A DNA stretch of 64,000 nt from Haemophilus sputorum CCUG 13788 (GCF_000238795.1 NZ_AFNK01000079.1:1-64000); one strand, 5' to 3'; positions 20,108 through 30,802 are shown, counted from the first letter of the stretch. A program made the numbers and translations. Notes: generated from the letters alone by a model not told the origin.

Positions 20108-21966
20108 GAAAAAGTATCTTTAAAAAATGTAGCGAAAATTATGTGAACTGGGTTATTCGGCTCGGGAAGGTTCGCTCGGCGATTTTAGGCATTTTTGTGT
20201 TAGGGATATTTGCCATCCTGATTCAATCGATTTTGAATTATGTCTTCTTTGGCACGGTGGTTGCTGGCGATATTTTCCGTTCGATTCTTTTCGGTTTGCT
20301 TTCTGCACCTTTTGTGCTTTATTTTTTCAATGTGATTGTGGAACAACTTGAACGTTCACGATTAAAGTTAGAACGTAGCGTGTACGAATTAAATGTCATG
20401 CGCGCACAAGATGCCTATCTTTCTGCCAAGTTAAAACAAAATAGCGTAGATAAAACCCAGCTGATGGCAACCATTAGCCACGAATTACGCACACCTTTAA
20501 ATGGCATTATTGGATTAAGTCGAATGTTGTTAGAAGAGGATCTTAGCCAAAAGCAACGCGAATACTTGCAAACTATTAACGTTAGTGCTGTGTCATTAGG
20601 CTATATTTTTAGCGATATTATCGATTTAGAAAAAATTGATAGCCAACGTATTGAGCTATTTCGTCAACCTGTTGAATTCACGCAAATCATTCACGATATT
20701 AGCCATTTTGCGCAATTATTGGCGGCTAAGAAATCGATTCAGTTCTTGCTAGATTATCCAGATAATCTCCCTGAATTTATTGAGGTAGACAACGCACGGT
20801 TAAGCCAAGTGTTGTGGAATTTGATTAGCAATGCCGTTAAATTCACACCACCAAGCGGTCAGATTTCATTAAAAATTTACCAAACTGATGCACAACACTT
20901 TCAATTTGTTGTGAAAGATTCAGGAATTGGTATTCCTCTTGCAGAGCAAGATAAAATCTTCCAGATGTTCTATCAAGCTGAAAATTCCAAAGCGAAAAAA
21001 GCGCAAGGTAGCGGCATAGGATTAGCAATTTCTAAGCAGATTGCATTATTGATGAATGGTGATTTACAGGTTGAAAGTGAGCCAAATCAAGGTGCGACTT
21101 TTACGTTTAGTTTTGAGGCAAAACAGGGCAAAGCAAAACAAGCGTTACAAATTAAACATTACGGCTTGAAAGTGCTATTGGTTGAAGATGTGGAACTGAA
21201 TGTGGTAGTGGCACGTTCAATGCTCGAAAAATTTGGGTGTGAAATTGAAGTTGCAATGACCGGCGAGCAAGCTCAGCAGAAATTTGAGCAGCACAGTTTT
21301 GATCTAATTTTATTGGATATTCAATTACCCGATACCACAGGCACCCAGCTGGCACAACAATGGCGTGGGCAATATGATGAAGGCGAGATTGATTATTTAC
21401 CGCTTCTGGTTGCGCTTACTGCGAATATGATGCAAACCAAAAGTGAATATCAACAGCAAGGCATGGATGATGTGTTGCGTAAACCGCTCTCTTTAGAATG
21501 CTTAGCGCAATGTTTAGCCTTACATTTTGGCGAAGATTCTCCATTTTCAGATTTGCAAAATGAGGTGGAAATTAGACCGCTTGCAGAAAAAGATGTGATT
21601 GTCGATGGGCGGCTAAATGGGACTTTGATTCAAGAACTCTGTTCAGTGCTAGGTGAAGAAGGACTGCAAAAGAGCATTGTGTTATTTGAATCTCTTGCAC
21701 CAAGTTATATCCTTTCGCTCAAACAAGCATATCAAGATTGGCAAGGCACACCAGATGCGATTCATCGAAAATTATTGACTGAACAGGCGCATAAATTAAA
21801 AGGGGCTTTTGCTTCTATTGGCTTACTGAGATTGCAACAATTAGCAGAATTGGCGCAAACAGATAATAGTAAGCCTTGGGAAGCAGAAATTGCAGATTGG
21901 CTGGCAGAAATTGATCAGCATTGGCAATCAGATTTAGCGTTATTAAAATCGAAATTCGATGGCTAG
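20104..21966 (+). CDS. arcB: Hybrid sensor histidine kinase ArcB, short form
   Basis: Sensor of the quinone redox state that phosphorylates ArcA. Order: two membrane segments (about 27-50 and 57-80), a short coiled coil, HisKA with SHELRTPLNG (His126), HATPase (WNLISNAVKFTP, then DSGIGIP), a receiver domain (LLDIQLPD), and a C-terminal HPt domain (QAHKLKGAFASIG). At 620 residues it lacks the PAS linker of the 778-residue E. coli protein, as reported for H. influenzae ArcB. Starts on the ATGA overlap with folB. Confidence 0.9.
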   Translation: MRKSIFKKCSENYVNWVIRLGKVRSAILGIFVLGIFAILIQSILNYVFFGTVVAGDIFRSILFGLLSAPFVLYFFNVIVEQLERSRLKLERSVYELNVMRAQDAYLSAKLKQNSVDKTQLMATISHELRTPLNGIIGLSRMLLEEDLSQKQREYLQTINVSAVSLGYIFSDIIDLEKIDSQRIELFRQPVEFTQIIHDISHFAQLLAAKKSIQFLLDYPDNLPEFIEVDNARLSQVLWNLISNAVKFTPPSGQISLKIYQTDAQHFQFVVKDSGIGIPLAEQDKIFQMFYQAENSKAKKAQGSGIGLAISKQIALLMNGDLQVESEPNQGATFTFSFEAKQGKAKQALQIKHYGLKVLLVEDVELNVVVARSMLEKFGCEIEVAMTGEQAQQKFEQHSFDLILLDIQLPDTTGTQLAQQWRGQYDEGEIDYLPLLVALTANMMQTKSEYQQQGMDDVLRKPLSLECLAQCLALHFGEDSPFSDLQNEVEIRPLAEKDVIVDGRLNGTLIQELCSVLGEEGLQKSIVLFESLAPSYILSLKQAYQDWQGTPDAIHRKLLTEQAHKLKGAFASIGLLRLQQLAELAQTDNSKPWEAEIADWLAEIDQHWQSDLALLKSKFDG

Positions 21967-21969
21967 CAA

Positions 21970-22003
21970 AAAGGCTTTACTTCGTTGGAAGTAAAGCCTT
22001 TAT
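21970..22003 (+). terminator. arcB terminator
   Basis: A perfect 14-bp stem (AAAGGCTTTACTTC / GAAGTAAAGCCTTT) with a GTTG loop directly after the arcB stop, lying between convergent genes. Confidence 0.88.
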
Positions 22004-22006
22004 TAT

Positions 22007-22906
22007 TTAAGAGGTTCGAATATTATCAGGAATAGGATCCGCAATAGGTTGAATATCTTTTTCAGGTTCTTTGGGATCTACGGGTTCCTGTTTTGGAGTG
22101 CTTTCTGGTTCTGCAGATTGTACAGGCGTAGTATCTTGCGGTTTTGCCTCACTTTTAGCTTCTTCTGGCGCTTTTTCAGTGCTATTTAATTTCGGTTGAT
22201 TTTGTTTTCCTACTTTTGGTTTTTCCTGTGTTACCTTGATTGGTGCAGGCGGCGTGATTTTGTCTGTTTTCTCCAAACTTTGCTCAAAATCGACCGCTTG
22301 TTCAGTACTTGCCCCTTCATCTTTTAGCTCTTCTTTGCTTGGGTCTAATGACGGTAATTGAATTAAACCAAAGTGGCTCTCTTTTTCTGGTCTGTTATAT
22401 TCTGCAATATGGACATCTTGCACATTTGGGCGTTTTTTCGTTGTTAAAGCTTGGCTAATATCTACTTTAGGGTCGAGCCAAATTGCCACAATAGCATTAT
22501 TAACCTCACCATAAAACTCTTCTGGAATCACTTGATCGTTTAAGACAAAATAACCTTTATCTGGTAGGGCAATATAGCTCAGAGAATCTTCTTCTTTCAG
22601 ATCAGGTAATGTTTTACGCAAGCGCTCAATCGCATTGTCTTTATCTTTTAAAGAAATACCAAGATTTGACCACGCGCGGGCAATTGAGATAGCAAAATCA
22701 CGGCCATCTACGGGTTTATCATATTTTAAAGTAAGCATCAGCGGGCGGCTTTCTGGCGTATATTCGCCGTTTTCAGTAAATAAGCTGATATTGTAAATTT
22801 TAAATGGCCCCCAGGTGTAATCAAGGTCATTGATTTTTTTCCATTGGGCGAAAAGTGGGTTGCTCAGCAATGCCAATGATAGGCCTAAGAGAACTTTATA
22901 ACGCAT
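22007..22906 (-). CDS. Exported chalcone-isomerase-like protein with Pro/Glu/Lys-rich tail
   Basis: A 299-residue protein with a signal peptide ending near LFAQ (residue 21). Residues about 30-160 have the pattern of the bacterial chalcone-isomerase-like fold: LYTP-like EYTPESRPLMLTLKY, a helix with FAISIARAW, and a late FYGEVNNAIVAIWLD. The last ~120 residues are low complexity, rich in Pro, Glu, Lys and Gln. The family assignment is my inference from motif pattern. Bacterial members are of unknown function and do not make flavonoids. Confidence 0.6.
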   Translation of the reverse strand: MRYKVLLGLSLALLSNPLFAQWKKINDLDYTWGPFKIYNISLFTENGEYTPESRPLMLTLKYDKPVDGRDFAISIARAWSNLGISLKDKDNAIERLRKTLPDLKEEDSLSYIALPDKGYFVLNDQVIPEEFYGEVNNAIVAIWLDPKVDISQALTTKKRPNVQDVHIAEYNRPEKESHFGLIQLPSLDPSKEELKDEGASTEQAVDFEQSLEKTDKITPPAPIKVTQEKPKVGKQNQPKLNSTEKAPEEAKSEAKPQDTTPVQSAEPESTPKQEPVDPKEPEKDIQPIADPIPDNIRTS

Positions 22907-23100
22907 TATTTTTGCCTCTGTGAGTATTTGGTGCGCATTATAACCGCTAAATTGATAAATAACGGATTCAACTATGCTTTTTTGTAAAAAATTTTGTGAT
23001 CTAGTTCAAATTTTAGAAAGAAAATACAGGTAATTTACCTTAAAAAGCGTAGTATAAATAGTGAAAAAGAACCCATTCATTAAACTATAAGGAGTCCTTT

Positions 23101-23316
23101 ATGTTTCCGGAATTTCGTGACTTAATCTCAAAATTAAAAACTGAAGATGCGCATTTTGCTCGTCTATTTGACAAACATAATGAATTAGATCAAAAAATTA
23201 AAAATTTTGAATCTGGCATTGAAATTGCAACAAGCTCAGAAATTGAAGTACTCAAAAAAGAGAAACTCGCGATTAAAGATGAGCTTTATGCAATTTTGAA
23301 GAAAAAATCAGCTTAA
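23101..23316 (+). CDS. YdcH family (DUF465) small protein
   Basis: A 71-residue helical protein with the DUF465 layout: a start FPEFRDLISKLK, HFARLFDKHNELDQKI, and a late LKKEKLAIKDELY. Two antiparallel helices are expected. AAGGAGTCC is a strong ribosome site. Function unknown. It is convergent with thrB and shares a bidirectional terminator. Confidence 0.85.
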   Translation: MFPEFRDLISKLKTEDAHFARLFDKHNELDQKIKNFESGIEIATSSEIEVLKKEKLAIKDELYAILKKKSA

Positions 23317-23346
23317 TAAGAAAATAGCTTAATTATTTTTAAAAGT

Positions 23347-23388
23347 AAGCGGTCATATTTGTAAAAAATTTTGCAAATATGACCGCTT
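23347..23388. terminator. Bidirectional uptake-sequence-pair terminator
   Basis: AAGCGGTCATATTTG and CAAATATGACCGCTT form a perfect 15-bp stem between the convergent ydcH-like and thrB genes. Both arms are uptake-like words with their AT-rich extension. Confidence 0.75.
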
Positions 23389-23395
23389 ATTATTT

Positions 23396-24343
23396 CTAGC
23401 CTAGCGCTCTAGCGCCTTGGTTATCAACCTGACAAATATGAATAAAGCCTTCATTATTTTGTAGGTACTCTTTTTCCAAATAAGCCACTAATTTTTGCGC
23501 ATGCTCTAAATCTGGGGCAATCGCAAACATGGTTGGGCCTGAGCCTGAAATTCCAACAGCGAGGGCGCCTAAATCTTTACAGCCTTGGCGAACTGTTGGG
23601 AAGTTTGGTAGTAAATTTTCCCGATAAGGTTCGGCAATTAAATCTTTCATCATCACAGAGGCTAAGACATCTTGATGCGTGTGGCAGGCATGCACAAAGG
23701 AGCCTAAATAACGTGCTTGTTGAATCATATCTTGGCGTGTGTAGTTTTTCGGTAAAATTGCACGTGCTTCAGCCGTTGAAACTTCAATGCCAGGGTAAGC
23801 TAGCACCCAGTACCATTCGTCAAAGAACGGTAGTGGTTGGCAAATATTGCCAAGTGATTGTGTCATTAACTGTAAGCCGCCTAAATAGCATGGTGCAACG
23901 TTATCGTAGTGAATAGAACCTGAAATTCTGCCTTCCAATTCGCCCATCATTTCTAATAATTCCATCTTAGAAAAAGGTTGATCATGGAATTGGTTAAGTG
24001 CTACTAGCGCAGCTACGATTGAACAAGCGCTTGAACCTAAACCAGAACCAATTGGCATATTTTTCTCAAGCGTGAGGCGCAGTTTTTTCACCTCACCTCC
24101 ACGTAATTTTAGGCGCTCACTAAATAAAACATATGCTTGGTAAACAATGTTTTTTTGCGGTTCTTTTGGCAGTTTGCGTACGAAATAGCCAATACTTTCA
24201 AGTTCAAATGGGCTATCACACTCTTCAATTTGTACAACATCGCCCAATAATGAGCCATCAATAGGCGAAATTGCCGCACCTAAAGAGTCAAATCCAACGC
24301 TGATATTCGCGCTAGAAGCTGGCGCATAAATTCGTAAAGCCAT
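23396..24343 (-). CDS. thrB: Homoserine kinase
   Basis: GHMP-family kinase phosphorylating homoserine in threonine synthesis. The ATP-binding motif [17 protein letters not shown] is near residue 92, and [12 protein letters not shown] near residue 273 is the third GHMP motif. Its 315 residues match the family. Its start shares one base with the thrA stop. No thrC follows: the next gene is convergent, so threonine synthase must lie elsewhere or be absent. Confidence 0.95.
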   Translation of the reverse strand: MALRIYAPASSANISVGFDSLGAAISPIDGSLLGDVVQIEECDSPFELESIGYFVRKLPKEPQKNIVYQAYVLFSERLKLRGGEVKKLRLTLEKNMPIGSGLGSSACSIVAALVALNQFHDQPFSKMELLEMMGELEGRISGSIHYDNVAPCYLGGLQLMTQSLGNICQPLPFFDEWYWVLAYPGIEVSTAEARAILPKNYTRQDMIQQARYLGSFVHACHTHQDVLASVMMKDLIAEPYRENLLPNFPTVRQGCKDLGALAVGISGSGPTMFAIAPDLEHAQKLVAYLEKEYLQNNEGFIHICQVDNQGARALG

Positions 24344-26799
24344 TAGTTTGCTCCCCCTTGTAAGGTGCGAAGAATATCCGCAAAAATACCGGCTGCGGTT
24401 ACGCTATTACCAGCACCGTAACCACGTAATAACAATGGAATTGGGTTGTAATAACGTGTTAAGAAGGTTAAGGCGTTTTCCCCATCTTTTACTTTGTAAA
24501 GTGGATGGTTTTCATCAACAGCCTCAATCGCTACACGGCATTTGTTACCATTGATAGAGCCAACATAACGTAATACTTTACCTTCAGCTTTTGCAGCTTG
24601 TACGCGTTGAGCAAATTCAGCATCAATTTCTGGTAATACGTTAAGGAACTCTTCTTTACTCATGCCTTCAGAAAAACCTTTTGGTAATACGCCTTCCACT
24701 TCAATATTTTCGAGTTCTAAGGCTAAACCTGTTTCACGCGCAAGGATGAGCAATTTGCGCGCAACATCTGCGCCTGATAAATCATCTCGCGGGTCTGGTT
24801 CAGTAAAGCCTTTCTCTTTTGCTAATAAGGTGGCTTGTGAAAGCGTTAAGCCTTCATCTAATTTACCAAAAATGAAAGAGAGTGAGCCAGATAAGATCCC
24901 TTCAAATTTTTCAACGCCATCGCCTGCAGCTAATAGGTTTTGGAGGTTTTCAATAACAGGTAATCCTGCGCCCACATTGGTTTCATATAAGAATTTATGC
25001 TGACCTTGACGAGCCGCTTCGCGTAATTCTTGATAATAAGCATAGCTGCCAGTATTTGCTTTCTTATTTGGTGTAACCACATGGAAACCTTCTTTTAAGG
25101 CTCGTGCATAGAGATTTGCCACAGATTGTGCTGAAGTACAATCGACAAATACTGGGTTGATTACGTGGTGTAATTTAATAAATGAAAGCAGCACATCAAA
25201 GTCAGAGGGTTGTGTTGCGTTGGCTAAATCTTGTTGCCAGTTTTCTAAATTTAAGCCGTTTTCATCAAGCAGCATCTTGTCTGAATTTGCTAATGCACAA
25301 ACGCGGATCTCAATGTCCTTCTTTGCGAGGAACTCCTTTTGTTGTTTTACTTGCTCAATAAGTGCTCCACCTACGCCACCTACACCGACAAGAAACATAT
25401 CAACGACTTTTTTATTGCTAAATAATGCGCGGTGAGTTGCTTTAACCGCTTCAATGGCCTTGTTTAAAGGCACTACAGCAGAAATTGAACGTTCAGAAGA
25501 ACCTTGTGCAATCGCAACAATGCTGATGTTGGCTTGAGCAAGCGCAGAGAAGAAACGTGCCGCAATACCTTTTGCGGTACGCATTCCATCGCCCACTACT
25601 GAAACAACAGATAAATCTTTAATAATGTCGATTGGGTCAAGTTGGTGTTCTGCTAATTCTTGTGCAAATTCACTGTTTAATGCATTGAGTGCTTTGTCTG
25701 CAGATTTTGCAGGCACACAGAAACTGATACTGTATTCAGAAGAAGATTGGGTAATTAAGATAACGGAAATCCCTGCTTTTGACATAGTAGAGAATACGCG
25801 AGATGCCATGCCTACCATACCTTGCATGCCAGAACCTGAAACGTTAAACATGGCAACATTGTCAAGGTTGGTGATACCTTTTACTTTTAAACCATCTGTT
25901 GCAGCATTTCCGTCAATTAAGGTGCCTTTGCCTTCTGGATTTCCTGTATTTTTGATTAAGCAAGGAATATTTAATGGAACAAGTGGCCCAATGGTGCGAG
26001 GATGAATCACTTTTGCGCCGAAATAAGAAAGCTCCATTGCTTCTTGATAGCTCATTGATTCTAAGCAGATAGCATCTGGTACTAAACGTGGATCGCAAGT
26101 ATAAACGCCATCTACGTCTGTCCAAATTTCACAGCAATCCGCTTTTAGACAAGCAGCTAAGCAAGCGGCAGAGTAGTCAGAACCGTTACGGCCTAATAAT
26201 ACTAATTCGCCATCCTCATTACCTGCAGTAAAGCCAGCCATTAACACCACATTTTTCTTTGGAATAGAGGCAGCATCAACGCGTTTGGTTGATTCATTGA
26301 TATCTACAGAAGATTCTAAATAGTTTCCGTGTGCTAATAATTTTTCAACTGGATTGATGTTGGTTACATCATAGCCTTTAGCTTCAAACCATGCTTGCAT
26401 CATTGCAATAGAGAGTTTTTCGCCACGGCAGTGAATAGTAGCAGCTACAGCATCTGGTAATGTTTTACTTTTTGCAGCTTCTGCTGCTACACCTTGAATT
26501 TGGGTTAATTCAGCTTCTACTAATGCGAGTAACTCATCGCGTTTTAGGTTGTTATTTACTTCGTATAAGCCGTTGATAATATTATGGAAAATCTCTGTCG
26601 CTTCTTTTAAGTTTGCTTCAAAGGATTCACCTGCAATAGCTTTATCGACAATCGCAATTAAGTGGTTGGTAATTTTGGCGGGTGCAGACAGCACACCTGC
26701 TGCCTGATCTTTTAAATGAGCCTTTTCGATAATGTCAGCTGCTTGCATAAAGCGAGCCGGATTGGCAAGTGAAGTGCCTCCAAATTTAAGTACGCGCAT
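24343..26799 (-). CDS. thrA: Bifunctional aspartokinase / homoserine dehydrogenase I
   Basis: An 818-residue fusion catalysing the first and third steps of the aspartate pathway. The kinase domain begins [13 protein letters not shown] regulatory segment with two ACT-like repeats follows (about 315-460). The dehydrogenase starts at [14 protein letters not shown] near residue 470, with the catalytic lysine region in [13 protein letters not shown]. This is close to the E. coli ThrA length. It is preceded by a leader peptide and attenuator on the same strand. Confidence 0.96.
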   Translation of the reverse strand: MRVLKFGGTSLANPARFMQAADIIEKAHLKDQAAGVLSAPAKITNHLIAIVDKAIAGESFEANLKEATEIFHNIINGLYEVNNNLKRDELLALVEAELTQIQGVAAEAAKSKTLPDAVAATIHCRGEKLSIAMMQAWFEAKGYDVTNINPVEKLLAHGNYLESSVDINESTKRVDAASIPKKNVVLMAGFTAGNEDGELVLLGRNGSDYSAACLAACLKADCCEIWTDVDGVYTCDPRLVPDAICLESMSYQEAMELSYFGAKVIHPRTIGPLVPLNIPCLIKNTGNPEGKGTLIDGNAATDGLKVKGITNLDNVAMFNVSGSGMQGMVGMASRVFSTMSKAGISVILITQSSSEYSISFCVPAKSADKALNALNSEFAQELAEHQLDPIDIIKDLSVVSVVGDGMRTAKGIAARFFSALAQANISIVAIAQGSSERSISAVVPLNKAIEAVKATHRALFSNKKVVDMFLVGVGGVGGALIEQVKQQKEFLAKKDIEIRVCALANSDKMLLDENGLNLENWQQDLANATQPSDFDVLLSFIKLHHVINPVFVDCTSAQSVANLYARALKEGFHVVTPNKKANTGSYAYYQELREAARQGQHKFLYETNVGAGLPVIENLQNLLAAGDGVEKFEGILSGSLSFIFGKLDEGLTLSQATLLAKEKGFTEPDPRDDLSGADVARKLLILARETGLALELENIEVEGVLPKGFSEGMSKEEFLNVLPEIDAEFAQRVQAAKAEGKVLRYVGSINGNKCRVAIEAVDENHPLYKVKDGENALTFLTRYYNPIPLLLRGYGAGNSVTAAGIFADILRTLQGGAN

Positions 26800-26842
26800 A
26801 GTTTCTCCCGTGGAATAAATTTAATATACAAAATTAAGATAC

Positions 26843-26867
26843 AAAAAAACCCGCATATCGCGGGTCT
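26843..26867 (-). terminator. thr operon attenuator hairpin
   Basis: Read on the minus strand, GACCCGCGATATGCGGGTTTTTT forms a GC-rich hairpin (ACCCGC / GCGGGT) ending in a U run. It lies between the thrL stop (26884) and the thrA start (26799), the place expected for an attenuation terminator. The thrL 3' end also contains ATGCGGGTGAG-type sequence that could pair with it as the alternative structure. Confidence 0.75.
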
Positions 26868-26883
26868 TGTGAATTCATTTCTA

Positions 26884-26961
26884 TTAGCAACACTCACCCG
26901 CATAACGCATTTGCGTAATGGTAATCATGGTGCGGGTAATGATGGTCATTAAGTGCTGCAT
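26884..26961 (-). CDS. thrL: thr operon leader peptide
   Basis: A 25-residue ORF: M-Q-H-L-M-T-I-I-T-R-T-M-I-T-I-T-Q-M-R-Y and then A-G-E-C-C. It holds five Thr and four Ile codons in a short stretch, the hallmark of the thr attenuator leader, in which ribosome stalling at Thr/Ile codons senses both amino acids. It is followed by a hairpin with a U run and then thrA. The ribosome site is weak, and translation could begin at the second Met (residue 5) without losing the control codons. Confidence 0.78.
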   Translation of the reverse strand: MQHLMTIITRTMITITQMRYAGECC

Positions 26962-27163
26962 AGGCTATTTACTGTTTTGAACAATGTTTCGAAGAATGGA
27001 GTAAAACGGTTGCTTTGTCAATGCTTTTTCAGCGATTTTTGAAAGGAAATGCAAATTAGTAAAATAATGGTAACTTTTCTTAATTTAGATCAAAAAACAA
27101 TGCTTTTTTTAGTCAATTTTGTTATATTTAAACCAAATTTAATAACTACAAAGGAATTTTTAT

Positions 27164-27793
27164 ATGGCTTATACATTACCAGAATTAGGTTATGCTTATG
27201 ATGCATTAGAACCATTCTTCGATAAAGAAACAATGGAAATCCACCATACTAAACACCACCAAGCATACATCAACAATGCAAACGCAGCATTAGAAGCGCA
27301 TACTGAATTATTAGCGTTATGCCCAGCTAGATTGATTCAAGATTTAAACCAAGTGCCAGCTGAAAAACGTGTGGCTGTACGTAATAACGTAGGTGGGCAT
27401 GTTAACCACACTTTATTCTGGAAAGGTTTAAAAGTGGGTACAACTTTACAAGGTGCATTAAAAGCGGCTATCGAACGTGATTTCGGTTCAGTTGAAGCCT
27501 TCCAAGCAGAATTTGAAAAAGCAGCAGCAACACGTTTTGGTTCAGGTTGGGCATGGTTAGTATTAGGCCAAGATGGTAAATTATCTGTGGTTTCAACCGC
27601 AAACCAAGATTCTCCATTAATGGGTAAAGAAATCGCAGGTGCTGAAGGTTTCCCAATTATTGGTTTAGATGTGTGGGAACACGCTTACTATCTTCACTAC
27701 CAAAACCGTCGTCCAGACTACATTAAAGCATTCTGGAACGTGGTAAACTGGGACGAAGCAGCGCGTCGTTTTGAAGAAAAAAACGCACACTAA
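27164..27793 (+). CDS. sodA: Superoxide dismutase [Mn]
   Basis: A 209-residue Mn/Fe-type dismutase converting superoxide to peroxide and oxygen in the cytoplasm. Metal ligands are visible in HHTKHHQAY (His27), HTLFW and [11 protein letters not shown] (Asp and His). The [10 protein letters not shown] and Mn-type [16 protein letters not shown] context favours manganese. AAAGGA precedes the ATG. It is monocistronic with a strong terminator. Confidence 0.95.
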   Translation: MAYTLPELGYAYDALEPFFDKETMEIHHTKHHQAYINNANAALEAHTELLALCPARLIQDLNQVPAEKRVAVRNNVGGHVNHTLFWKGLKVGTTLQGALKAAIERDFGSVEAFQAEFEKAAATRFGSGWAWLVLGQDGKLSVVSTANQDSPLMGKEIAGAEGFPIIGLDVWEHAYYLHYQNRRPDYIKAFWNVVNWDEAARRFEEKNAH

Positions 27794-27808
27794 TTAGCAA
27801 ATAAATTA

Positions 27809-27850
27809 AAAAAATCCGCTTTGAGTGATAGCTCTTAAGCGGATTTTTTA
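27809..27850 (+). terminator. sodA terminator
   Basis: A stem AAAATCCGCTT / AAGCGGATTTT is flanked by A and T runs, with a smaller GAG/CTC stem inside the loop. Confidence 0.85.
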
Positions 27851-27866
27851 TTTTTATGAACAATAG

Positions 27867-27912
27867 CAAGTGGTCTGATTTTGCAAATTTTTTACCAAAT
27901 CAGACCGCTTGT
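27867..27912. terminator. Uptake-like inverted pair at the dppF end
   Basis: CAAGTGGTCTGATTT faces AAATCAGACCGCTTG. One arm reads AAGTGGT instead of AAGCGGT. It can terminate dppF on the minus strand and lies between convergent sodA and dppF. Confidence 0.6.
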
Positions 27913-27916
27913 TGAA

Positions 27917-28909
27917 TTATTCCACCATAAAGCAGGCAATTTTTCGTGTGTCTGCATAAGGTGTTAGCGCAGGTTGTTCAACCTTACAACGTTCTGTTGC
28001 TTTCCAACAACGTGCGTGGAAAGCGCAACCTTTTGGCGGCTTAAGTGGGCTTGGTAGCTCACCAGTAAGCTTAATGCGCTCGCCTTTTTCAGTTTGATCC
28101 AGTTTCGGTGTTGCTGAAAGCAAAGCTTGTGTGTAAGGGTGTTTTGGATTTTCAAAAATCTGATTAACATCGCCTTGTTCTACACAGCGGCCTAAATACA
28201 TCACCATCACTTCATCAGCAATATGTTTGACTACCGAAAGGTCATGCGAAATAAACACATAAGAAAGCCCTAACTCTTCTTGTAAATCCATCATCAAGTT
28301 CAATACTTGCGCACGAACAGAGACGTCTAGCGCAGAAACGGGTTCATCAGCCACCACGATATCTGGATTAAGCATTAACCCACGCGCAATCGCAATTCGC
28401 TGGCGTTGACCGCCAGAAAACATGTGTGGATAGCGGTCGTAGAATTCTGGTTTCAGCCCCACTTTTGCCATCATCGCTAACACTTTTTCTTTGCGTTCTT
28501 TGCTAGAAATAGATGTGTTGATAATCAGTGGCTCTTCTAGAATTTCGCCCACTTTTTTACGTGGATTGAGTGAGCTATATGGATTTTGGAAAACAATCTG
28601 AATTTTTTGACGACGCAAAGTACTTGTTGCCTTGTCGTTGACCAAGAAATTCTGCCCATTGTAAAAGAGCTCGCCTTCGGTTGGATGTTCAATCATGGTT
28701 AGCATGCGTCCAAGCGTGGATTTACCACAACCCGATTCGCCAACCACGGCAAGCGTTTTACCACGCTCAAGGGTAAATGAAACGCCATCAACTGCCTTAA
28801 CCATTTTGGGCGCTTTGAACATGCCTTGTTTTACTGGGTAATATTTTTTGAGATTAATCGCATCGAGAAGCGGTGCGTTTTGTTCATTTTTTTGCAAATT
28901 ACTCATCAC
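27917..28909 (-). CDS. dppF: Dipeptide ABC transporter ATPase DppF
   Basis: A 330-residue ABC ATPase of the Opp/Dpp type with Walker [10 protein letters not shown], signature [14 protein letters not shown], Walker [13 protein letters not shown], and the C-terminal oligopeptide extension ending in [14 protein letters not shown], whose cysteines suggest an iron-sulfur site as in related DppD/DppF proteins. Last gene of dppABCDF. It powers peptide (and in relatives heme) uptake. Confidence 0.93.
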   Translation of the reverse strand: MMSNLQKNEQNAPLLDAINLKKYYPVKQGMFKAPKMVKAVDGVSFTLERGKTLAVVGESGCGKSTLGRMLTMIEHPTEGELFYNGQNFLVNDKATSTLRRQKIQIVFQNPYSSLNPRKKVGEILEEPLIINTSISSKERKEKVLAMMAKVGLKPEFYDRYPHMFSGGQRQRIAIARGLMLNPDIVVADEPVSALDVSVRAQVLNLMMDLQEELGLSYVFISHDLSVVKHIADEVMVMYLGRCVEQGDVNQIFENPKHPYTQALLSATPKLDQTEKGERIKLTGELPSPLKPPKGCAFHARCWKATERCKVEQPALTPYADTRKIACFMVE

Positions 28910-28918
28910 TGTCCTCGC

Positions 28919-29902
28919 TTAAGCATAACTAGGTTTGCCTTGTTCATTTAATGGGAAATGGCATTTCACTTGACGTCCTTCCCATTGCTGTAATGATGGC
29001 TCACTTTCTCGACATTTATCCGTTGCATACGGGCAACGCGGATTAAGCAAGCAGCCTTGTGGTCGATCATATTTGCCCGGCACCACACCTGGTAATGATT
29101 GCAGACGAGATTTTTCTTCTGCAAACTCCGGCAAGGCTTTCAATAAGGCTTGAGTGTATGGATGAAGCGGAGTACGGAAAATTTCTGCTGCGCGGCCTTC
29201 TTCCACCACTTGCCCTGCATACATCACAATAATGCGATGCGCAGCTTCAGCGACTAAGGCTAAATCGTGAGTAATGAGAATAAGCGCCATATTTTCTTTG
29301 CGCTGTAATTCAAGTAACAAGTCGATAATTTGTGCTTGAATGGTTACATCCAATGCGGTTGTCGGTTCATCCGCAATCAATAGTTTTGGATTACACGCAA
29401 TTGCCATGGCAATCATGACACGTTGGCTCATCCCACCTGAAAGTTGATGCGGGTAAACCTCTAAACGAGATTCTGGATCGGGAATGCCTACCATGGTCAG
29501 TAATTCAATTGCACGAGCACGACGGCTAGCCTTGCTGCCACCTTGATGCACTTTCAGTGCTTCGGTAATTTGAAAGCCAACGGTATAACTTGGATTGAGG
29601 CTAGTCATCGCATCTTGGAAGATCATAGACACATCCGCCCCGATAATTTTTTGCTTCTCTTTTGGCTTTAATGCAAGCAGATCATGTTGATTGAATTCTA
29701 ACGATTGCGCACTTACGCGGCCGGGGAAATCAATTAACCCCATAATCGCTAATGAGCTGACGGATTTACCTGAACCTGATTCACCAACAATGCCTAAGAC
29801 TTCGCCTTCGTTGACAGTGTAGCTGATTCTATCCACCGCCTTAAATGGTGCTTTCTCATCACCAAAATGGACAGAAAGCTGATTTACAGTTAAAAGTGCC
29901 AT
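28919..29902 (-). CDS. dppD: Dipeptide ABC transporter ATPase DppD
   Basis: A 327-residue ABC ATPase with Walker [11 protein letters not shown], signature [14 protein letters not shown], Walker [13 protein letters not shown], and the C-terminal cysteine-containing extension ([14 protein letters not shown]). It pairs with DppF as the heterodimeric motor. It begins 9 bases after dppC ends. Confidence 0.93.
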   Translation of the reverse strand: MALLTVNQLSVHFGDEKAPFKAVDRISYTVNEGEVLGIVGESGSGKSVSSLAIMGLIDFPGRVSAQSLEFNQHDLLALKPKEKQKIIGADVSMIFQDAMTSLNPSYTVGFQITEALKVHQGGSKASRRARAIELLTMVGIPDPESRLEVYPHQLSGGMSQRVMIAMAIACNPKLLIADEPTTALDVTIQAQIIDLLLELQRKENMALILITHDLALVAEAAHRIIVMYAGQVVEEGRAAEIFRTPLHPYTQALLKALPEFAEEKSRLQSLPGVVPGKYDRPQGCLLNPRCPYATDKCRESEPSLQQWEGRQVKCHFPLNEQGKPSYA

Positions 29903-29911
29903 CTTTCTCTC

Positions 29912-30802
29912 CTATTGTTTTAGTTTTGGATCAAGCGCATCGCGTAAGCCATCACCCATTAAGTTGAAGGCAAGTACGAGGGATAAAATCGCTAAGCCTG
30001 GAATAGTCACCAACCAGTTTGCTGACTGCATGAAACCACGAGATTCTGCCAACATGGTGCCAAGTTCTGGTGTAGGCGGTTGTGCCCCAATACCTAAGAA
30101 ACCTAAAGCGGCAAGTTCTAAAATAGCGTTAGAAATCCCCATCGTCATTTGGACGATAAGTGGTGCTAAACAGTTAGGTAAGATAACAATAAACATTAAG
30201 CGTAATACGCCTGCGCCCGCAACACGGCTGGCGACAACATAATCGCGGTTTTTTTCACTCATTACGGAAGCGCGTGTTAAGCGGACATAGCTTGGAATAG
30301 AAACAATTGCAATGGCAATCGCAGCATTCATTAGTGATGGACCAAGAATGGTGACCACCCCAATGGTTAATAATAGGCTTGGAATAGCAAGCATAATATC
30401 GACAAAGCGCATAATTAAAATATCAATTATGCCACCATAATAGCCCGCTAATACCCCTAAGATTACCCCTAAAACACAAGAGAGTAGAACAATAATCAGT
30501 CCGATAAAGACAGATAAACGTGCGCCATAAATAATACGAGAGAGCATATCTCGCCCAATATCGTCAGTACCAAGTAAGTAAGAGGCATTGCCACCTTCTA
30601 ACCAAGCTGGTGGTAAAAGGAGTGCGGTACGGTTTTGTTCAATAGGATCATAAGGCGCGACCCAGCCAGCAAAGATAGCGGCAAAAAGGACAATCGCAAT
30701 AAAAGTCAGCCCAATTACCGCCCCGCGATTTTGGCAGAAATAGTGCCAAAATTCTTGCAAAGGCGTTTTCGGCACAGGGGCTGAAAGCGTAGTTGAAGAC
30801 AT
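29912..30802 (-). CDS. dppC: Dipeptide ABC transporter permease DppC
   Basis: A 296-residue permease with the OppC-type N-terminal segment, about six membrane helices, and the coupling EAA-type loop (AALGFLGIGAQPPTPELG). It forms the membrane channel with DppB. It follows dppB by 17 bases. Confidence 0.93.
   Translation of the reverse strand: MSSTTLSAPVPKTPLQEFWHYFCQNRGAVIGLTFIAIVLFAAIFAGWVAPYDPIEQNRTALLLPPAWLEGGNASYLLGTDDIGRDMLSRIIYGARLSVFIGLIIVLLSCVLGVILGVLAGYYGGIIDILIMRFVDIMLAIPSLLLTIGVVTILGPSLMNAAIAIAIVSIPSYVRLTRASVMSEKNRDYVVASRVAGAGVLRLMFIVILPNCLAPLIVQMTMGISNAILELAALGFLGIGAQPPTPELGTMLAESRGFMQSANWLVTIPGLAILSLVLAFNLMGDGLRDALDPKLKQ

Noticed and set aside
24662-25435. Plus-strand ORFs opposite thrA
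   Set aside because: They are shadows of the well-conserved ThrA frame, with no independent support.
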